Assembly: GCF_037071985.1 (NCBI RefSeq)
Contig: NZ_JAXHDF010000008.1
Span: 1-64,000 of the forward strand
Source of the DNA: Pseudogracilibacillus sp037071985
GTDB taxonomy: Bacteria; Bacillota; Bacilli; Bacillales; Amphibacillaceae
Reading direction: 5' to 3'
DNA: 64,000 nucleotides
The notes under the pieces are model-generated. The model was not told the origin of the DNA and searched no databases. It saw only the letters and a program-made list of their open reading frames with translations. This document shows positions 25,694-34,071 of this stretch, piece by piece (the first letter of the stretch is position 1; each line of letters begins with the position of its first letter). Made by a program: the position numbers and the translations under genes.

Positions 25694-26635
25694 TTATGCA
25701 TCCTCCTTATACCACGTTAAAAATGCAGATAAAGAAGCAGAGTCTTCGACTGCAAATGTTTTTACTTTTCGATCTATCTTCTTAACTAATCCACATAATA
25801 CTTTACCTGTACCTACCTCAACAAATGCGTCTATATCTTCGGACAACATGTTTCGAATCGATTCTTCAAACCGTACAGGGGAGTATAACTGTTTAATAAG
25901 TAACTGTTTTATTTCATTTTTATTTACTACTGGTTTTGCTGTAACATTTGCATATACAGGAACATTGGCATTTTCTACATCGACATTGTTCAATGACACC
26001 TGAAATTCATCATTAGCAGGCTGCATTAATCGAGAGTGAAAAGGGCCACTTACATTTAACGGTAACACTCGTCTAGCACCAGCTTCTTTTAATAAAGTTT
26101 CTGCTTGTTCGATCCCGCCTTTAGATCCAGAAATAACGATCTGACCAGGGCAGTTTAAGTTAGCAATATCAACAACTTCATTTTCAACGATTTTCTCCAA
26201 TTCTTTTTCAATGGATGCTTCATCCATCCCTAGAACAGCTGCCATCGTTCCTTTTCCCTTTGGAAATGCTTGTTCCATCAATCTGCCTCTTGTAGCGACT
26301 AGAGGTAGCGCTTCTTCTAACGTAATTGCTTGTGCTGCAACTAAAGCACTGTATTCTCCTAAACTATGACCAATCGTCGCAACTGGTTGAATATTTTCTT
26401 TTGCCAATAACGTAAAAGCGGCAATACTACTTAATAATAAGGCTGGCTGTGCATTTTCTGTTTCAGTTAATGCTTCTGCCGGACCTTGAAACATAAGATC
26501 TGTAATATTTTTATGTAAAACCTCATTTGCTAATATATATAATTGCTTTACTTCTTCGTGTTGGTTATAGAAGTCTTTTCCCATGCCGACCACTTGTGAG
26601 CCTTGACCAGGAAACATAAGAGCAATCTTTTTCAT
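25694..26635 (-). CDS. fabD: Malonyl-CoA-[ACP] transacylase FabD
   Basis: Transfers malonyl groups from CoA to ACP. The 313-residue protein shows FPGQGSQVVGMGKDFY, the nucleophile in GHSLGEYSALVAA (Ser near 89), the Arg of TRGRLMEQA and the catalytic His in VSGPFHSRLM. It is tightly coupled to plsX (1-bp gap) and fabG in the FapR regulon operon. Confidence 0.97.
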   Translation of the reverse strand: MKKIALMFPGQGSQVVGMGKDFYNQHEEVKQLYILANEVLHKNITDLMFQGPAEALTETENAQPALLLSSIAAFTLLAKENIQPVATIGHSLGEYSALVAAQAITLEEALPLVATRGRLMEQAFPKGKGTMAAVLGMDEASIEKELEKIVENEVVDIANLNCPGQIVISGSKGGIEQAETLLKEAGARRVLPLNVSGPFHSRLMQPANDEFQVSLNNVDVENANVPVYANVTAKPVVNKNEIKQLLIKQLYSPVRFEESIRNMLSEDIDAFVEVGTGKVLCGLVKKIDRKVKTFAVEDSASLSAFLTWYKEDA

Positions 26636-26636
26636 A

Positions 26637-27638
26637 TTAATCCTCCTCGACTAAATCTAGTGTTTTGATTGTTTTTTCAATCGTTTGAATCACTTGATTA
26701 TCAATCATATGACAAGCTTGCTTTATCGTATGATAAATTGCTCGGCTATTAGAAGATCCATGAGATTTTATAACCGGAGCAGATAACCCAAATAGCGCAG
26801 CCCCTCCATATTCAGGATAATCTAACTGGTTTTTCAAATTTTTCAAATCACCTTTAATAAGACCAGCTGCTAATTTTGTTTTAATAGATGATGTTAATGT
26901 CTGTTTTAATAATTTCATCACATGAAGCGCTGTCCCCTCAATCGCTTTTAACGTAATATTACCACTGAATCCATCTGTCACAACTACATCTGCGACTCCG
27001 TCTAATAGATCACGAGCTTCAATATTACCGATAAAATGAATTGGTGCATTCGACAATTGATTAAATGCTTTCTTTGTTAGTTGGCTTCCCTTCGCATCTT
27101 CTGTACCGACATTTAATAAACCTACTGTCGGTTTTTGGATTAATCTCACTTTTTCACTATATATAGAACCCATTACTGCATATTGAACTAAGTTATGTGC
27201 ATTTGCATCTACATTTGCACCTGCGTCAAGTAGTAAAAAGCCTTTTCCATTTGTAGTCGGTAAAGTCGGGCTCAGAGCCGGTCTATCAATTCCCTTTGTT
27301 CTACCAACAACAAACAATCCGGCGACAACAAGTGCACCGGTATTCCCTGCTGAAATACACGCGTCTGCCCTTTTTTCTTTGACCTCTTTTGCCATTAATG
27401 CAAGCGACGAATTTTTCTTACGACGGACAGCACGAATTGGCTCCTCATCACCGGCAATCATTTCATCTGTATGAATAATTGAAATTCGTTCTTCATTTGT
27501 CAAATATTTTCTAATCGCTTTTTCATTACCAACTAAAGTTATATGTAAACTTTTAATATCCGCTATCGCTTGCATTGCGCCTTCAACGACTACTTTTGGT
27601 GCATGATCTCCGCCCATGGCATCTATAGCTATTCTCAT
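26637..27638 (-). CDS. plsX: Phosphate acyltransferase PlsX
   Basis: Converts acyl-ACP to acyl-phosphate, the donor for PlsY in phospholipid synthesis. The 333-residue protein starts MRIAIDAMGGDHAPKVVVEGA. The frame opens 21 codons earlier inside fapR, but AGGAGA before the inner ATG and family alignment fix the start at 27638. Conserved stretches include SAGNTGALVVAGLFVVGR, LLDAGANVDA, GNIEARD and VTDGFSGNI. It is second gene in the FapR-controlled operon. Confidence 0.96.
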   Translation of the reverse strand: MRIAIDAMGGDHAPKVVVEGAMQAIADIKSLHITLVGNEKAIRKYLTNEERISIIHTDEMIAGDEEPIRAVRRKKNSSLALMAKEVKEKRADACISAGNTGALVVAGLFVVGRTKGIDRPALSPTLPTTNGKGFLLLDAGANVDANAHNLVQYAVMGSIYSEKVRLIQKPTVGLLNVGTEDAKGSQLTKKAFNQLSNAPIHFIGNIEARDLLDGVADVVVTDGFSGNITLKAIEGTALHVMKLLKQTLTSSIKTKLAAGLIKGDLKNLKNQLDYPEYGGAALFGLSAPVIKSHGSSNSRAIYHTIKQACHMIDNQVIQTIEKTIKTLDLVEED

Positions 27639-27642
27639 TCGT

Positions 27643-28212
27643 TTATTTCTCCTTTTCACTCGAGCGATACATGTGAAAAATCCCTGAAAAAACAATTTCA
27701 TTTTTCACGTAACTTTTTACATGGACAACTGTTACTTCATCCTTTAATACTTCTTTCACTTCAGCCTTTGCAACAACTTGTTCGTTCAGTTTGACCTGTC
27801 TCTTAAAACGAATCTCCGACTTTCTTGTTAACGCTAATTCATCATCAATTACAGCAACAGCTAGCGAATTAGCTTGTGCAAATAAGTGGTGACCACGCGC
27901 AATCTTATTTCGAGAAAAAACTTGTTCAGGTTGAATTTTCATGATGGAGATTGCTCTATGATCTAATTCTAAATCGATGATATCACCAATCACTTCTTCT
28001 AAAGGTAATGATTTTACCGTTTCATTCCATTGATTGGTGGCAACAGATTTAATTCGTTCTCTTAATTCCGGTATAGCTAACTCAAGTCTGTCTAAACGAA
28101 TCGTTTGCACACTTACTTGGAAGTGATTCGCCAGTTCTTCATCGGTTATAAAAGGTGTCTGTTCAATTTTTTCCACCAATAATCGTTGACGCTCTGATTT
28201 TTTTATTCTCAT
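27643..28212 (-). CDS. fapR: Fatty acid and phospholipid synthesis repressor FapR
   Basis: Repressor whose DNA binding is released by malonyl-CoA, so lipid genes follow precursor supply. The 189-residue protein has an N-terminal DeoR-like helix-turn-helix (TPFITDEELANHFQVSVQTIRLDRLEL, about 18-45). Its C-terminal hot-dog effector domain includes FSRNKIARGHHLFAQANSLAVAVIDDELALT. I set the start at MRIKKSERQ by family alignment. A FapR operator overlaps its own promoter, so it is autoregulated. Confidence 0.97.
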   Translation of the reverse strand: MRIKKSERQRLLVEKIEQTPFITDEELANHFQVSVQTIRLDRLELAIPELRERIKSVATNQWNETVKSLPLEEVIGDIIDLELDHRAISIMKIQPEQVFSRNKIARGHHLFAQANSLAVAVIDDELALTRKSEIRFKRQVKLNEQVVAKAEVKEVLKDEVTVVHVKSYVKNEIVFSGIFHMYRSSEKEK

Positions 28213-28236
28213 GTTATCCACATCCATAGCATATTA

Positions 28237-28255
28237 ATTATGACTAGGTAATAAT
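28237..28255. promoter_or_regulatory. FapR operator
   Basis: The 19-bp site ATTATGACTAGGTAATAAT is a near-perfect palindrome around CTAG and matches the general FapR box shape (ATTA..AC...GT..TAAT). It lies just after the -10 of the fapR promoter, across the expected transcription start, where bound FapR would block initiation. Confidence 0.85.
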
Positions 28256-28258
28256 AGT

Positions 28259-28287
28259 AATATATAACACCATGTCTATTAATGCAA
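28259..28287 (-). promoter_or_regulatory. fapR-plsX-fabDG-acpP promoter
   Basis: Minus-strand -35 TTGCAT (28282-28287), 17-bp spacer, -10 TATATT (28259-28264). Its start site falls in the FapR operator. It begins within 30 bp of the recG stop, so the lipid operon is uncoupled from recG. Confidence 0.75.
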
Positions 28288-28305
28288 GTGGAAAAATGTT
28301 ATAGA

Positions 28306-30336
28306 TTAATCAAATCTCTGATCAAATGAAACTTCCTCTAATTGCTCTTTCAATTGCTTAAAATCTAAATTATTTTCTAGTAATTTACGCTCAACAATAT
28401 CTTTGGCATCATTACGAGCCACTTCAAGAGCACGGTAATCATGGACTAAATCGGCAACTTTAAATTCGGGTAAACCGCTCTGTTTTTTCCCAAAGAAGTC
28501 ACCGGGACCTCTAAGCTTTAAATCTTCTTCAGCTAAACGAAAACCGTCTGTTGTTTCTGTCATGATTCGCATTCTCTCTTTCCCTATCTCTCCTTTTGGA
28601 TCCGCTAGTAAAATACAATAACTCTGTCTATCTCCCCGACCTACTCGGCCTCTTAACTGATGAAGCTGAGACAATCCAAAACGTTCCGCATCATAAATAA
28701 GCATCACTGTCGCATTTGGAACATTTACACCGACTTCAATTACTGTTGTTGCAACTAATATTTGTAAGTCATTTCGCATAAACTGCTTCATTATTGATTC
28801 TTTTTCATTTGCGGGAAGCTTTCCATGAAGCAAACCTATTTTAAGTTCCTCTCCATAATAGTCTTGTAATTTATAGAATAAATCGATCGCATTTTGGTAG
28901 TCAAATGCTTCGGATTCTTCAATTAAAGGAGAGACAATATAAGCTTGTTCACCGGCATCAACTCGCTGTTTAATAAACTCTAATACTCGTGTTAACATAT
29001 TCTCTTTTATCCAATAGGTCTCAACTTCTTTTCTACCTATAGGTAATTGGTCAATAACAGATATATCCATATCACCAAAAGCAGTAATAGCTAGCGTTCT
29101 AGGAATTGGAGTCGCGGTCATAAACAAAACATCTGGTTGCAAGCCTTTCTCCCTAAGAGCCTTTCGTTGCTCCACCCCAAAACGATGTTGTTCATCGATA
29201 ATAACTAATCCTAAACGATGAAATACAACTTCTTCTTGAATGAGAGAATGCGTTCCAATCACAAGATTAATGTCATGTTGCTTGATACCTTCCAAGATTT
29301 CCTTTCTTTTTTTCCCTTTGACTGAACTCGTTAATAAAGCTATATTAATTTCTCTTCCAAAAATTTCTTTTATAGAATCATAATGTTGCTCTGCTAAAAT
29401 TTCTGTTGGCACCATGAAAGCTCCCTGGAAGTTCGCGTTAATGGTAGCGTATAAACAGATGGACGCAACTGCAGTCTTACCAGAACCAACATCCCCTTGC
29501 AACAATCGATTCATTTGGATAGGAGCTTTCATATCGGCTAAAATTTCTACCAATGATGCCTCCTGCGCTTCTGTTAGCTTAAACGGCATTTTATTAATAA
29601 AGCTAGTCACTTTTTTCTCGTCAAACCTTTGTTCAAAGCCTTGATTAGTTAATTGCGTTCTCTGTTTTAAAAGATGCATCTTTAATTGAAAAAGTAATAA
29701 TTCTTCATAAACAAATCTTCTACGGCCATGTTTTAATTGGTTTTGATTTTCAGGACGATGAATCCATCTAATTGCTTCACTTCTACTCGGTATTTTATAT
29801 TTTTGTAAATAGGACGGAGGAAGTATTTCCTTAATGAAATGATCATTTTCTTTTAATGCTTGATTAATCAAACTAGCTATTCTACCACTAGTAATACTGC
29901 CTTTAACAGAATAAATTGCTTTGATAGCAACATCTTTATTAAGTTCACCTAACTGATAGTGGTTAACTGTAATTTGGAGACGATGTGCATCCCATTTTCC
30001 GGTTAACGTAACCGTTGTCCCTTTGTTTAAATGTTTTTTTGCGAAAGTGCGATTAAACATTACAGCTTTGACAGTAACCTGATCCACTTGAACATTAAAC
30101 TGAAGACGAGATTTTTTTCTTCCATAATAAGTAACAGTAGGCGGATATATCACTTCACCCGTAATTGTCACTTGATCATCATGAATTAGTTCATGCAATG
30201 GTTTTAATTCAACAACATCATATCGAAACGGAAAATGTTCAAGTAAGTCTTCTATCGAATAAATATCCATATGATGTAAATCTTCTTTTACTTTTTCCCC
30301 TACTCCTTTTAACGTAACAACAGAATCACTTAGCAC
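28306..30336 (-). CDS. recG: ATP-dependent DNA helicase RecG
   Basis: Branch-migration helicase that regresses stalled forks and processes recombination intermediates. The 676-residue protein has the N-terminal wedge/OB domain (about 60-160). Superfamily 2 motifs follow: Walker A LLQGDVGSGKTAVA, DEQH box IIDEQHRFGVEQR, TATPIPRTLAI, ATTVIEVGVNVPNA and QLRGRVGRGDRQSYC. Length is typical. In B. subtilis sdaAB-sdaAA precede it; here fakA is the upstream neighbour after a 257-bp gap. Confidence 0.97.
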   Translation of the reverse strand: MLSDSVVTLKGVGEKVKEDLHHMDIYSIEDLLEHFPFRYDVVELKPLHELIHDDQVTITGEVIYPPTVTYYGRKKSRLQFNVQVDQVTVKAVMFNRTFAKKHLNKGTTVTLTGKWDAHRLQITVNHYQLGELNKDVAIKAIYSVKGSITSGRIASLINQALKENDHFIKEILPPSYLQKYKIPSRSEAIRWIHRPENQNQLKHGRRRFVYEELLLFQLKMHLLKQRTQLTNQGFEQRFDEKKVTSFINKMPFKLTEAQEASLVEILADMKAPIQMNRLLQGDVGSGKTAVASICLYATINANFQGAFMVPTEILAEQHYDSIKEIFGREINIALLTSSVKGKKRKEILEGIKQHDINLVIGTHSLIQEEVVFHRLGLVIIDEQHRFGVEQRKALREKGLQPDVLFMTATPIPRTLAITAFGDMDISVIDQLPIGRKEVETYWIKENMLTRVLEFIKQRVDAGEQAYIVSPLIEESEAFDYQNAIDLFYKLQDYYGEELKIGLLHGKLPANEKESIMKQFMRNDLQILVATTVIEVGVNVPNATVMLIYDAERFGLSQLHQLRGRVGRGDRQSYCILLADPKGEIGKERMRIMTETTDGFRLAEEDLKLRGPGDFFGKKQSGLPEFKVADLVHDYRALEVARNDAKDIVERKLLENNLDFKQLKEQLEEVSFDQRFD

Positions 30337-30509
30337 ATTGATCCACTCTTTTCTCTAATCTAAAAATGGCAGCATCCTATTAAATGTTGTTCGTATGAAT
30401 GTATAGTACTACTTCATCAAATATGTACTGCTATTCTTTTACCCTAATCATTTTACCGAACTTAAAATATCCAATTATATTATAACAACATGGTTTAAAG
30501 ATGCATAAT

Positions 30510-30547
30510 AAAAAAAGTAGGAGATGAATGGATCACCCTCTACTTTC
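30510..30547 (-). terminator. fakA terminator
   Basis: Stem AAAGTAG / CTACTTT around a loop of about 18 nt, followed on the minus strand by a run of seven T. It lies about 45 bp after the fakA stop and closes the fakA unit before recG. Confidence 0.8.
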
Positions 30548-30593
30548 CTTAATAGTATTTTCATTAGACTTATTGCTTATTAATTAATGAAAC

Positions 30594-32249
30594 CTATTCA
30601 ACCATAATGATAAATGAATATATTGGTTGATCTCCCTCATGTAATTCAATCTCTACATCTTCTAAATGTTCTTCTACATACTTTTCAAGATCTGTTATCT
30701 CTTTTTCACTAACATCTACGCCGTAAAAAATAGTAACAATCTCGTCATCTTCATCAACAATCTTTTCAAGCAAATCTTTAACTGTTTCAATTTTATCAGG
30801 GTTCGTCACAAGTATTGTGTCTTCGTTTAAACCCATATAGGAACCTTGTTTAATCTCCATATTATTTATAATTGTATCTCTAATCGCATATGTCACTGAA
30901 GCGGTTTTCACATTTTGCATTCCATCAAGCATGTTTTCCTCGTTTTCCTCTATTGAAACTTCGGAATCAAATGCGAACAAGGCACCGATCCCTTGAGGGA
31001 TAGATTTCGTTGGAATAATTATTATGTTTTGCTCAGATAGTGACTTAACTTGATTTGCAGCCAAAACAATATTTTTATTATTTGGTAAAATAAAAGTATA
31101 TTCAGCATTTACTTTTTGAACTGCGACAAGCAAATCTTCTGTACTAGGGTTCATTGTTTGGCCGCCTTCAATAATTAAAGTAGTTCCAAGGCTTGTAAAC
31201 ATTTCTTTTAGACCTTCCCCTGAAGCAACGGCAATAATTCCAAATTTTTTCTTTTCTAACAGAGAGGATGTTTCCTGTTCGTTATTAACAATCTTTTCAT
31301 ACTGCTTTCGCATATTCTCTATATCAATATTTACTAAATCACCATAGGCTTGGGCCAAATTCATAACCTTGCCTGGATACTCAGTATGAATATGTATCTT
31401 CACGAGATTAGCATCAGATGCAACTAATAACGAGTCTCCATATTCACTTAATTGATTTCGAAATTTCGTTTCCTCAAATGATGTTTTATTTTTTTGATCC
31501 AATTCTACGAAAAACTCGGTACAATAGCCATACTCTATAGAATCTGCGCTAATGAAGGATTGGGCGGATCGTTCATGTTCTAACTGTACCATCGTTTCTA
31601 TATCAATTTCTGAATCAGGATTTCCCAGCTCGTCCCCTTTTAATGCAGCTAAGAATCCTTCATATATTACGACTAATCCTTTTCCACCTGAATCTACTAC
31701 ACCAACTTCTTTTAGAATCGGCAGTAATTCTGGTGTTCGCTCTAATGACTGTTTTGCCTCAATCACTATTTCTTCCATTAGTTTAACGAGATCGTCTTCC
31801 GTCTCGGCTACCTCATACGCTCGCCTTGCTGCATCTTTTGCAACTGTTAAAATAGTACCTTCAACCGGGTTTGTTACGGATTGATAGGCAACCTTCACCC
31901 CATTGTTAAGCGCGGCAGCAAAAGCACTACTATTTATTTCAGTTTCTTCTTGAAGACTTTCTGAAAAACCCCGAAACAATTGAGATAATATTACACCTGA
32001 ATTTCCGCGTGCTCCCATTAACAATCCTCTAATAAATGCACTAAGAATTAAAGGCAGCTCTTCCGTTTGCCTTACCATCATTTCCTTGAGCCCGGAGCCC
32101 ATCGATAAATTCATATTTGTTCCCGTATCTCCATCTGGAACTGGAAACACATTTAATTTATTTACAAAATCTCTATGATTAGATAAATTCTTAGCGCCCA
32201 TTTGAATCATATTTAATAATAAAGCACTGTTGATTTTGTTAATATTCAC
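30594..32249 (-). CDS. fakA: Fatty acid kinase catalytic subunit FakA (YloV)
   Basis: DAK2/DegV-associated kinase that phosphorylates fatty acids held by FakB proteins, feeding exogenous fatty acids into phospholipids. The 551-residue protein begins with the DhaL-like nucleotide domain (about 1-200) with the metal-binding NVFPVPDGDTGTNMNLSM and GARGNSGVILSQL. The middle and C-terminal domains (YCTEFFV, IHIHTEYPGKVM, GEGLKEMF, FYGVDVSEKE) are typical. In B. subtilis yloU (Asp23) precedes this gene; here it is absent. An AAGGAGG site precedes the ATG. Confidence 0.93.
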   Translation of the reverse strand: MNINKINSALLLNMIQMGAKNLSNHRDFVNKLNVFPVPDGDTGTNMNLSMGSGLKEMMVRQTEELPLILSAFIRGLLMGARGNSGVILSQLFRGFSESLQEETEINSSAFAAALNNGVKVAYQSVTNPVEGTILTVAKDAARRAYEVAETEDDLVKLMEEIVIEAKQSLERTPELLPILKEVGVVDSGGKGLVVIYEGFLAALKGDELGNPDSEIDIETMVQLEHERSAQSFISADSIEYGYCTEFFVELDQKNKTSFEETKFRNQLSEYGDSLLVASDANLVKIHIHTEYPGKVMNLAQAYGDLVNIDIENMRKQYEKIVNNEQETSSLLEKKKFGIIAVASGEGLKEMFTSLGTTLIIEGGQTMNPSTEDLLVAVQKVNAEYTFILPNNKNIVLAANQVKSLSEQNIIIIPTKSIPQGIGALFAFDSEVSIEENEENMLDGMQNVKTASVTYAIRDTIINNMEIKQGSYMGLNEDTILVTNPDKIETVKDLLEKIVDEDDEIVTIFYGVDVSEKEITDLEKYVEEHLEDVEIELHEGDQPIYSFIIMVE

Positions 32250-32492
32250 ATTATAGTCCTCCTTAAAATCACAACCGACCCTTCCTTATAAAAAGATCTT
32301 ATTAATTATATATAAAAACATACTACTATATTGTACCCATAAATGACAAGAAGGGAAATGATACCCCTTTCTTTTCGTATATTCTACAATTTACCAAGTC
32401 ACCAGCTTTTATTTAGGTCAACAGCACATTTCCCCACTACATACATATAATGCGTTAATAATACAAAACTATTTTGTAAGGGGGATACCACT

Positions 32493-33428
32493 TTGGATAA
32501 TATGGAACCATCTGGTCTTTGTGAAGAGTTCGCGGAGATTCTGGATTCAACTGCGGGAGTAATCAATGGTGTATGTATAGCCACTCGTTCACGTACAAAC
32601 ATCCATCCAGTTGTATTAGGCAGACCTGCTGAATCTTTCATGTTTGTTCCACAAGCTTTTTCATTTGAAAATATGGATAGAAAAGGACGTGCTCTTTGTC
32701 TTGGCGAAACAGTGCTTTTGCAGGAGGAAATTAACCCTTTTATGAGCATACTTAGGGAGGAGGATATTATTGTTAATGCAATCCACAATCATTGGCTTTT
32801 TGACAAACCCCGTCTAATGTATATGCACTTTGAATCAATTGAAGATCCTCTCACATTTGCAAGAAAAATTAGAAAAGCAATGAAAGTTCTGATTAAGAAA
32901 CCAGTTTACGTTGCGGAGAAATCAAGAACCTTTTACCCTGAATTTAATGATAATAGTAGGAATAACCATTATGGTTCACTACTTCCAAAATTATATTCCG
33001 ACCAAAATGAAGAATCATTGTCTGCTATTTGTGACAGATTTAATGATATTTTGGGAGGCACGATGCATTCATTCGAGAACGATCAATGTATCGTGATGAG
33101 GTCACGACTTAATATTATGCCAACTATTTTGGGTAGAAGTACTCGTTCATTTCTTACTATACCGCAAATGTTTACCTTCGAATCTATTTCAAGAAATGGG
33201 ACTGCACTTTGTGCAGGGGAAACTGTAATTCTTCAGGAAGAAATCAATCCATTTATTAGTAAACTTAGGGAGTGTGAGATTATTGTAACTGCCGTTCATA
33301 ATCATTGGTTATTTGAAGATCCTAGACTAATGTTTATGCATTGGGTATCAATTGATAAACCGGAGTCTTTTGCCAAGAAAGTACGTGATGCCATGAGTGT
33401 ATTAACAACTAGAAAAGTATATTCATAA
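32493..33428 (+). CDS. Tandem DUF1259 (LppY/LpqO-like) protein
   Basis: A 311-residue protein made of two homologous DUF1259 domains, about 1-150 and 160-311. Each repeat carries RSR.NI...LGR..RSF..., FTFE or FSFE, a LC.GETV.LQEEINPF segment, and the strongest motif: IHNHWLFDKPRLMYMHF in repeat 1 and VHNHWLFEDPRLMFMHW in repeat 2. The repeated His-Asn-His and later His suggest a metal or ligand site, which is inference. No signal peptide is seen, unlike the lipoprotein members LppY/LpqO. Start is TTG, 7 nt from GGGGGA; the next ATG is too far. It lies on the plus strand beside rpmB, where yloU sits in B. subtilis. Function unknown. Confidence 0.8.
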   Translation: MDNMEPSGLCEEFAEILDSTAGVINGVCIATRSRTNIHPVVLGRPAESFMFVPQAFSFENMDRKGRALCLGETVLLQEEINPFMSILREEDIIVNAIHNHWLFDKPRLMYMHFESIEDPLTFARKIRKAMKVLIKKPVYVAEKSRTFYPEFNDNSRNNHYGSLLPKLYSDQNEESLSAICDRFNDILGGTMHSFENDQCIVMRSRLNIMPTILGRSTRSFLTIPQMFTFESISRNGTALCAGETVILQEEINPFISKLRECEIIVTAVHNHWLFEDPRLMFMHWVSIDKPESFAKKVRDAMSVLTTRKVYS

Positions 33429-33475
33429 AATGAATCCACCAAATTAAGAGCTCCTCCTTTAGAAATAAAAATCAA

Positions 33476-33504
33476 TTGCATTATTACACTTGTTATGTTA
33501 AATT
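33476..33504 (+). promoter_or_regulatory. Putative rpmB promoter
   Basis: Plus-strand -35 TTGCAT (33476-33481), 17-bp spacer, -10 TAAATT (33499-33504), 42 bp before the rpmB start. Confidence 0.5.
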
Positions 33505-33546
33505 AAATAAGGTATGAATTGACACATGTAGTAAGGAGGGGTTTGT

Positions 33547-33735
33547 ATGTCAAGAAAATGTGTTATTACTGGACGTAAAACAGGAACTGGAAATAACCGT
33601 TCACACGCGATGAATGCAAATAAACGTAAATGGAAAGCAAATGTACAAAAAGTAAGAATTATGGTAGATGGCAAACCTAAACGTGTTTATGTTTCAGCTC
33701 GTGCCTTAAAATCAGGTAAAATTAAACGTGTATAA
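33547..33735 (+). CDS. rpmB: 50S ribosomal protein L28
   Basis: Small basic 62-residue ribosomal protein with the standard start SRKCVITGRKTGTGNNRSHAMNANKRKWKANVQKVRI. It has no zinc-binding CxxC pairs, so it is the zinc-independent form. It is on the plus strand, opposite to spoVM, as in B. subtilis. A GGAGGGG site precedes ATG and a bidirectional terminator follows. Confidence 0.98.
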   Translation: MSRKCVITGRKTGTGNNRSHAMNANKRKWKANVQKVRIMVDGKPKRVYVSARALKSGKIKRV

Positions 33736-33788
33736 CACTGTTTATATACCTCTTATGTTATATCCACGAACTATTTACAAAACCATGT

Positions 33789-33818
33789 AAAAAAGCACCT
33801 TAGTAGGTGCTTTTTTCG
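33789..33818. terminator. Bidirectional terminator between rpmB and spoVM
   Basis: Stem AGCACCT / AGGTGCT with loop TAGT, flanked by a 6-A run on the left and a 6-T run on the right. It can terminate rpmB on the plus strand and read-through from spoVM on the minus strand. Confidence 0.9.
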
Positions 33819-33842
33819 TTCCAATTATTCATTTAAATAGGT

Positions 33843-33889
33843 AGAAAAATTAGGGGATGGTCTTATATTAATCCTTTTTAAACATCCCC
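33843..33889 (-). terminator. spoVM terminator overlapping its 3' end
   Basis: Perfect 7-bp GGGGATG / CATCCCC stem with a loop of about 23 nt that includes the spoVM stop, followed on the minus strand by TAATTTTT. The long loop makes it a modest candidate. Confidence 0.5.
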
Positions 33890-33948
33890 ATAACAACACG
33901 TACAAAACCACCGATAAATCTTGGGAGTTTAATAGTATAAAACTTCAT
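33868..33948 (-). CDS. spoVM: Stage V sporulation protein SpoVM
   Basis: A 26-residue amphipathic helical peptide that recognises the convex forespore membrane and anchors SpoIVA, starting coat and cortex assembly. It reads MKFYTIKLPRFIGGFVRVVM with the tail GMFKKD and matches the B. subtilis peptide almost residue for residue, including the Pro-9 equivalent. A strong GAGGAGGA ribosome site lies 5-6 nt before the ATG. It sits between rpe and rpmB as expected; thiN, normally between rpe and spoVM, is missing. It is direct evidence of a spore-forming host. Confidence 0.95.
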   Translation of the reverse strand: MKFYTIKLPRFIGGFVRVVMGMFKKD

Positions 33949-34071
33949 TTATTCCTCCTCCTAATCACTATAAAACAGATAATATTAAATATGTGCACGT
34001 ACTTCTATTATTAATCGTATGCACAAAGTCCAATTATATGATTTAAATGAATGAAAGAGAAAAAAATTTCT

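Noticed and set aside
30337..30593. Hidden small gene between fakA and recG
   Set aside because: Only the fakA terminator is visible; no ribosome site with a following frame of reasonable length.
32399..32788. Minus-strand 129-codon frame overlapping the DUF1259 gene
   Set aside because: It is antisense to a well-supported gene, without ribosome site or recognisable domain.
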